Of a stretch of DNA of 21,898 nt, positions 17,971-21,898 are shown piece after piece. The position numbers were made by a program, and so were the translations under genes. This DNA is from a virus, in IMG/VR virus record IMGVR_UViG_3300037628_000367, positions 1 through 21,898 of that record, one strand, 5' to 3'. The notes under the pieces are model-generated. The model did not search any database. It saw only the letters and a list, made by a program, of their open reading frames with translations, and had not been told where the DNA came from. Positions within the stretch are counted from its first letter, which is position 1; each line of letters begins with the position of its first letter.

Positions 17971-18900
17971 ATGCTGCAGGATCGCAACATCCATCGTGAC
18001 GCCCAGGCCCTACGCAAGTCCATCGCCGTACCGCTCATCGCTCCCGCCTTTGGAGTCGATCAGGACGAGCCGATGTACGTCACAGCCCCGAGGTACAACT
18101 GGCGGCTGGGTGATCTGTACGGGTCGCAGCAGTCCCTAGCGACTGCGGACCTGATCGTGAAGGCCCAGGCCGTTGGGCCGGGCAACGCGCTCGGGAGCCC
18201 CCAGCTTTCACAGGGCAGCGCAGTGGTGACGTTCGGGGTCGAGGAGTTCTGGTGGCGCGGGGAAGGTACTGCGTCCGGTTCGTTGCTGAACAAAGCTGCC
18301 ACCGCAGCCCTGGCCTTTGGTGCTAACGGCATACCATCCACGATCCTGGACGGCTTCTGGGGTGTGTACCTCATCCAGATAGACGAGTCGGGCAACCTCA
18401 ACGTCTTCACGCAGGCTGCGATCATGGCCTTCGCGACCGAAGAGATCGCGCTGGAGAACTGTCCGAAGGTCCGTGAGCTAGTCCCCGGTTTCGAAGAAGG
18501 GCGGGTAGCGATCCTGACCATCAATGCCGTGGGAGGGGACTTCATCGCGGGCACCACGAACACCGATGCGGCCCTGGTGGCAGCGTTCAACACGGCCCCA
18601 CAGGACGGCCACGTTCTGCAGATGAGCGTCGGCACGAGACCCACGGCCAACAACTCGGTTCTCGGCCAGCAACTCAAGGATGCGTCAGGCGAGAACATCT
18701 TGCAGGGCAGGGGCAGCACGGGTGTCGTGAGCCCGACCGCTGGCGCGAACGGCGATCTGCTCTGTCTCAGCGTGCGGAGCGCGGGTGCTCCGGTGCTCGT
18801 GGGAGCCCAGGCGATCATAGAGTGGCGTCCGTGGCCAGCAGGCGGTGAAGGTCTGGGTGACACTTCGGTGAGCCAGAACCGGCCTTCGTTCGTTCCGTAG
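17971..18900 (+). CDS. Virion protein, 309 aa (head decoration or minor capsid candidate)
   Basis: The ATG at 17971 follows GGAG with suitable spacing and is used instead of a longer frame that would overlap the mcp end and cross the hairpin. The N-terminus is M-L-Q-D-R-N-I-H-R-D-A-Q-A-L-R-K-S. The body is beta- and Gly/Ala-rich: P-R-Y-N-W-R-L-G-D-L-Y-G, G-S-A-V-V-T-F-G-V-E-E-F-W-W-R-G, G-V-Y-L-I-Q-I-D-E-S-G-N-L, V-A-I-L-T-I-N-A-V-G-G-D-F and V-G-A-Q-A-I-I-E-W-R-P near the end. No family is recognised. Placed directly after mcp and its hairpin, it may decorate the shell. The next gene begins one base after the stop. Confidence 0.6.
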   Translation: MLQDRNIHRDAQALRKSIAVPLIAPAFGVDQDEPMYVTAPRYNWRLGDLYGSQQSLATADLIVKAQAVGPGNALGSPQLSQGSAVVTFGVEEFWWRGEGTASGSLLNKAATAALAFGANGIPSTILDGFWGVYLIQIDESGNLNVFTQAAIMAFATEEIALENCPKVRELVPGFEEGRVAILTINAVGGDFIAGTTNTDAALVAAFNTAPQDGHVLQMSVGTRPTANNSVLGQQLKDASGENILQGRGSTGVVSPTAGANGDLLCLSVRSAGAPVLVGAQAIIEWRPWPAGGEGLGDTSVSQNRPSFVP

Positions 18901-18901
18901 G

Positions 18902-19444
18902 ATGATCGAACGCTTCATCGACATCCCAGTGGAGAAGGAGACGCCTGACCGGGTGCTCCTTCTCCTCCGGGAAGTCCACCCCATGGCCGAACTACTCTAC
19001 GTGGATCACGGCTGGTGGTGGGTCGGCATCGTCAAGCCGGAGGCCCCGGCTCGAGAGAAGGCCAGGCAGACCCTGGAACGAATGAGGGATTCGAAGACGG
19101 GGGTCATTGAAGAGAGGAAGTACGCCAAGGCCATCGTCCGTCGCTGGCGTCTCCAGGAGCAGGGCTTCGCGCTCTGCGGGAAGTATCGCTTCGGTGACGA
19201 GGGGCCCGACTTCGATGCTATCGTGAAGGACTTCACGTTCGCCGACTTCGTCTACAGGAACTGGGGAGCTGGGAACGAGAAGATCAGGGCGCAGATCGAT
19301 GAGTCCGGTGTTCTGGACGACGAGATGCGGCTCAAGGCTCGGGCAGCTACTGTGGAACGGTTGGCAGCCGATGAGCGATACCTGTTTACTCGACTGATTC
19401 GAAAGAATCCGCGACCTGTCACAGTGGGAGCTAACTTGACATGA
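18902..19444 (+). CDS. Hypothetical phage protein, 180 aa
   Basis: The ATG at 18902 lies one base after the preceding stop (TAGGATG). Residues 1-45 look like a small alpha/beta domain (M-I-E-R-F-I-D-I-P-V, then L-L-Y-V-D-H-G-W-W-W-V-G-I-V). A basic helical part follows (R-E-K-A-R-Q-T-L-E-R-M-R-D), then A-I-V-R-R-W-R-L-Q-E-Q-G-F, a possible Trp/aromatic segment F-T-F-A-D-F-V-Y-R-N-W and a charged C-terminus. No known motif. Its stop overlaps the next start (ATGA). Such a gene between capsid and connector genes is common in phages, but its role is unknown. Confidence 0.6.
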   Translation: MIERFIDIPVEKETPDRVLLLLREVHPMAELLYVDHGWWWVGIVKPEAPAREKARQTLERMRDSKTGVIEERKYAKAIVRRWRLQEQGFALCGKYRFGDEGPDFDAIVKDFTFADFVYRNWGAGNEKIRAQIDESGVLDDEMRLKARAATVERLAADERYLFTRLIRKNPRPVTVGANLT

Positions 19445-19863
19445 GCCATTTCGGACACAGGGTGATCGGCCGCACGAAGGCCGCCGAAGAAGCCGAGGTC
19501 GCGGCGACTGGGGCCGACCACTTCGGTCCTCGCGTAATCGGCGACGTCCTCGCCAAACGCAGGCTGCTGGCCCGTAAGGACGAGGGGGCGAAGGACAGCC
19601 GCAGAGATCCGTCCAAGAGGGCGAAGAAGGCGGCAACGCAGGAGCCGAAGGCCGAAGCCCCAGAGACACCCGTGACGACAAGCCTGGATGAACTGGAGGC
19701 TGCGCTCGACGGCAACGCGGAGTTCTACGAAGGGCTCTACAGCCAGGAGCTGCTACGGCCGGCGGGGCCGAGGAAGGGTGCCCTCCGGCTCTTCCTGAAG
19801 TTCGAGATGGGGCACGAGGACAGAGAAGACCGCAAGGCCGAGATCGAAGCCGCACTGAAATAG
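19441..19863 (+). CDS. Small charged protein with duplicated HFGxRVIG motif, 140 aa
   Basis: The ATG at 19441 overlaps the previous stop (ATGA). The octapeptide H-F-G-(H/P)-R-V-I-G occurs twice, at residues 3-10 and 27-34. A basic, Lys/Arg/Ala-rich linker (about 40-85) follows, then a helical C-terminal domain, S-L-D-E-L-E-A-A-L-D-G-N-A-E-F-Y, E-L-L-R-P-A-G-P-R-K-G-A-L-R-L-F-L and an acidic/basic end. The C-terminal pattern (L-x-E-L-E-x-A-L then a second helix with R-P-x-G-x-R-K-x-A-L) resembles short helical domains in other phage head proteins. The doubled N-terminal motif suggests two equal binding contacts. Function unknown. Confidence 0.6.
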   Translation: MSHFGHRVIGRTKAAEEAEVAATGADHFGPRVIGDVLAKRRLLARKDEGAKDSRRDPSKRAKKAATQEPKAEAPETPVTTSLDELEAALDGNAEFYEGLYSQELLRPAGPRKGALRLFLKFEMGHEDREDRKAEIEAALK

Positions 19864-19874
19864 GGGAGTAGACG

Positions 19875-21068
19875 ATGGGGTTGGTGAGGCCAACATCTGA
19901 CATCGCCAGCTTCCCGGGCGCGGGCTGGACGGTCTCTCCGTTGTTCTCGGAGCTGAACTCGACGGACCCGGATGACACCACGTTCATCACGGCCCCGGTC
20001 CTGGACACCGAGGATCCCCAGGTCGCCCTCGGGCTCGCTGACCTGCAGATCCCCTACGGAGCTTCGGGCCGCATAGAGCTGCGTGTCCGTCTCAGGTGGA
20101 GCGCGGCGCTCACCGCAGCCCCCGCGACCGTCCGCGTGGGGCTAGCGGATGCGGCTGACCTGACCATCGACAACCCCATCCTGGTGTTCGAGCAGTCGCT
20201 GTTCGGCACCGAGATATTCGACTTCGGCAGCGACACCCAACTGGAGTTCATGGAGTTCGAGGTCGTCTTCAACTACGACGACTTCAGTGGCGATGCCGCC
20301 GCCTTCGGTGTGTACGTCGAGATGACACCCGACGCGGCCGACACGACCCAACAGGGCCAGCTCGGATGGGTCGAGGTGCTGGCGTGCGTCCCGGCGGTGA
20401 TCACGAAGGTCTGCAGCCTGGGTGGTCTCACGGCAGGAGCGGTGATCACGGAGGCTCGGGACGCCCATCCCGCCTTCAACAAGCGGCAGCACCCCAACGG
20501 GACCTTGCTCCGAATCCTCTCCAGCTATCAGCGCAAGATCACCTCGGAGATCGCACGGGTGAACGCCCCCCTCTGCGCCTCAGAGGTCCTGATTGCCCTG
20601 CCGCTGGACGACTTCAATGCTGGCGTGAAGCTGCCTGCGAACACCTACGTGCTCCCCGGCGTGCTGCTCCGCAACACCGTGAACGTGGACTTGAAGGAGC
20701 CCATCGACCTGGTGGACATGACGCTCCGGGCAGAGCTGGATATGCCCCACAAGTTCGCCTACCTGGAGGGCAACAACCTCTTCCTTGGCAGACGGGCCTC
20801 GAACTACGACAACTTCGACCAACTCATCCTGAAACTGGTGCTCGTGCCGAGGAGGCTGGATAGGCTTACGGACACCCTACTGCTGCCCGACTGGGGCGAG
20901 GAGACCTACATCGGGGCTCTCGTGAACAAGATGGCCATCAGACAGGAGCTGGGCGGCAACGTGCTGCTCGACGCGGACAAGATGGAGAAGGACTTCCTGG
21001 CCACGGTGGCACAGCAAAAGGCGGCACAGGCCTCGGGTACGCTCGACGTCTGGCCGGGGCACTTCTAA
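19875..21068 (+). CDS. Head-tail connector/adaptor candidate with N-terminal beta domain, 397 aa
   Basis: The ATG at 19875 follows GGGGAGTAG. The N-terminal 165 residues look like a beta-sandwich (R-I-E-L-R-V-R-L-R-W-S-A, L-E-F-M-E-F-E-V-V-F-N-Y, F-G-V-Y-V-E-M-T). The C-terminal part is helical then beta: D-A-H-P-A-F-N-K-R-Q-H-P-N-G-T-L-L-R-I-L-S-S-Y-Q-R-K-I-T at about 205-232, then V-L-P-G-V-L-L-R-N-T-V, and L-V-N-K-M-A-I-R-Q-E-L near the end. The order (helix with P-x-x-x-L-L-R-x-L-S-x-Y-Q-R) is reminiscent of phage neck/adaptor proteins that follow the capsid genes. Stop and next start overlap as TAATG. Role inferred from position and pattern only. Confidence 0.5.
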   Translation: MGLVRPTSDIASFPGAGWTVSPLFSELNSTDPDDTTFITAPVLDTEDPQVALGLADLQIPYGASGRIELRVRLRWSAALTAAPATVRVGLADAADLTIDNPILVFEQSLFGTEIFDFGSDTQLEFMEFEVVFNYDDFSGDAAAFGVYVEMTPDAADTTQQGQLGWVEVLACVPAVITKVCSLGGLTAGAVITEARDAHPAFNKRQHPNGTLLRILSSYQRKITSEIARVNAPLCASEVLIALPLDDFNAGVKLPANTYVLPGVLLRNTVNVDLKEPIDLVDMTLRAELDMPHKFAYLEGNNLFLGRRASNYDNFDQLILKLVLVPRRLDRLTDTLLLPDWGEETYIGALVNKMAIRQELGGNVLLDADKMEKDFLATVAQQKAAQASGTLDVWPGHF

Positions 21069-21751
21069 TGCCTGCCACAACCACCGTTCAGGACGTCCTA
21101 GATGGTGCCTACGGCACGAGCACGAAGAACCAGCCCGACACCATCGCCAACGAGGCCGTCGAGCTTCTGGCGGTCGTGAAGCGGAAGCTGGCGGGGATCT
21201 ACGCCTTTGCGTCCCGCATCAATCCGATCCACTTCTCGGCCAGCGAGGATGTGACCGGCGTGGCTGGGCAGTGGGAGCGGCCAGATGCGGCCAACGCGAT
21301 CTTCAGGATTGAGAACGCGGGCTTCGCGGAGGTGGTTGTGGTTCCCTTCGATGACCGCCTGGCGGCAGAGCCGAAGCCGTCGCTCTACGAGTTCAGTGGG
21401 TTCTTCACGGCCGACGCACTCCAGACGAATCCTCCGGGGGGTACGGACGTTCTGACGTTCTGGTTCTCGAAGCGGCCCGACGATCCAACTCCTGATAACC
21501 TGACCGGCGTCCTGGATCCCGACTGGGACGACGCTTACACGGATCTCCTGATCTTCGAGCTGGCGATCTACCTGTCCCTAAAGGACGGTCGTGTCGAAGA
21601 GGTGGCCCTCTTCAAGGAAGAGCGGAACCAGTGGGCCCAGGTCTTCGCGAGCTTCCTGCAGCACTCGACGGCAAACCTGCAGAGGCGCTTCGGCCACAAG
21701 AAGATGGTGGACGTCGAGACGCTGCTGCCGATGCTCACCGGGGGAGCCTGA
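21068..21751 (+). CDS. Head-tail adaptor/neck-like protein, 227 aa
   Basis: The ATG at 21068 overlaps the preceding stop (TAATG). The N-terminal helix pair M-P-A-T-T-T-V-Q-D-V-L-D-G-A-Y and A-N-E-A-V-E-L-L-A-V-V-K-R-K-L-A-G-I-Y resembles adaptor proteins that dock on the portal. A beta-type core follows (F-A-E-V-V-V-V-P-F-D-D-R, L-Y-E-F-S-G-F-F), then an aspartate/proline-rich turn (P-D-D-P-T-P-D-N) and a C-terminal helical stretch (I-F-E-L-A-I-Y-L-S-L-K-D, F-A-S-F-L-Q-H-S-T-A-N-L-Q-R-R-F). Its stop overlaps the start of the next gene (TGATG). Adaptor role is inferred. Confidence 0.5.
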   Translation: MPATTTVQDVLDGAYGTSTKNQPDTIANEAVELLAVVKRKLAGIYAFASRINPIHFSASEDVTGVAGQWERPDAANAIFRIENAGFAEVVVVPFDDRLAAEPKPSLYEFSGFFTADALQTNPPGGTDVLTFWFSKRPDDPTPDNLTGVLDPDWDDAYTDLLIFELAIYLSLKDGRVEEVALFKEERNQWAQVFASFLQHSTANLQRRFGHKKMVDVETLLPMLTGGA

Positions 21752-21898
21752 TGACCTTCCAGGAGATCGTGGACAACGCGAAGGCCCGTGGCCTCGACTT
21801 CAGCGTCACGTACCCGACCACTGACCGCGTGCTCTTCCGACGGATAGAGATCCGCCAGCAGGAGTTGTTCTCGGCTGCCGACCGGGTCAATCCCGACT
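21751..21898 (+). CDS. Phage protein, N-terminal fragment (cut by window edge)
   Basis: An ATG at 21751 overlaps the previous stop (TGATG) and its frame is open to the end of the window. The visible 49 residues, beginning M-T-F-Q-E-I-V-D-N-A-K-A-R-G-L-D-F and ending R-Q-Q-E-L-F-S-A-A-D-R-V-N-P, are helical and charged. The start resembles the helical openings of small head-completion proteins, but too little is present to classify. Confidence 0.5.
   Translation, partial: MTFQEIVDNAKARGLDFSVTYPTTDRVLFRRIEIRQQELFSAADRVNPD

Noticed and set aside
1-21898. CRISPR arrays or insertion sequences
   Set aside because: No regularly spaced direct repeats and no transposase-like ORF were seen.

Overview
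The window is a piece of a double-stranded DNA tailed-phage genome (Caudoviricetes), GC-rich and dense with genes. The call rests on a clear large terminase, portal, acidic scaffold-like protein and major capsid protein in order on the + strand, surrounded by many small overlapping genes. No host genes, tRNAs, integrase or CRISPR array were seen. The style (Gp88-like protein, Tat-signal mini-proteins, long portal) fits an uncultured environmental phage. The host cannot be fixed from this sequence; two Tat-type leaders suggest a host with a twin-arginine translocase.

Region 1 (1-1640) differs in composition from the rest: GGCCGG-rich, with frequent CTA leucine codons. It holds a divergent pair of units. 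On the - strand a promoter at 1060-1088 leads into a 23-residue membrane peptide, an 88-aa protein and a Gp88-family protein that runs off the left edge. On the + strand there is a 104-aa helical protein. A palindrome-rich stretch (1549-1610) and a cluster of rare restriction sites (1635-1710) mark the passage to region 2, so a recombination or assembly junction near 1.6 kb should be considered.

Region 2 (1777-4239, - strand) is a nine-gene operon of small proteins in which every junction overlaps by 4, 11 or 14 bases. It includes a replisome-organizer-like winged-helix protein, a small Cys/His zinc-binding protein and a DUF3307-type membrane protein. These are probably early or replication functions. 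A divergent control region (4240-4363) separates it from the + strand genes.

Region 3 (4364-7172, + strand) has two small Tat-signal proteins, a strongly folded 400-base non-coding stretch that ends in an intrinsic terminator (candidate structured RNA, 4692-5075), small basic proteins, a two-TM protein and a membrane-anchored coiled-coil protein reminiscent of lysis proteins. It ends with a 95-aa protein that looks like an Acb2/Tad1-type cyclic-nucleotide sponge (anti-CBASS/anti-Thoeris), just upstream of the terminase.

Region 4 (7169-21898, + strand) is the late morphogenesis block: TerL, a one-TM protein, a LuxR-type HTH protein, four structural or adhesin-like genes, portal, scaffold-like protein, major capsid protein, a further virion-type protein, two small proteins and three head-tail connector or adaptor candidates, the last cut by the right edge. 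The order is unusual because tail-fibre-like genes lie between TerL and portal.

Functions were assigned by recognising motifs and family resemblance by eye. No database search was possible.
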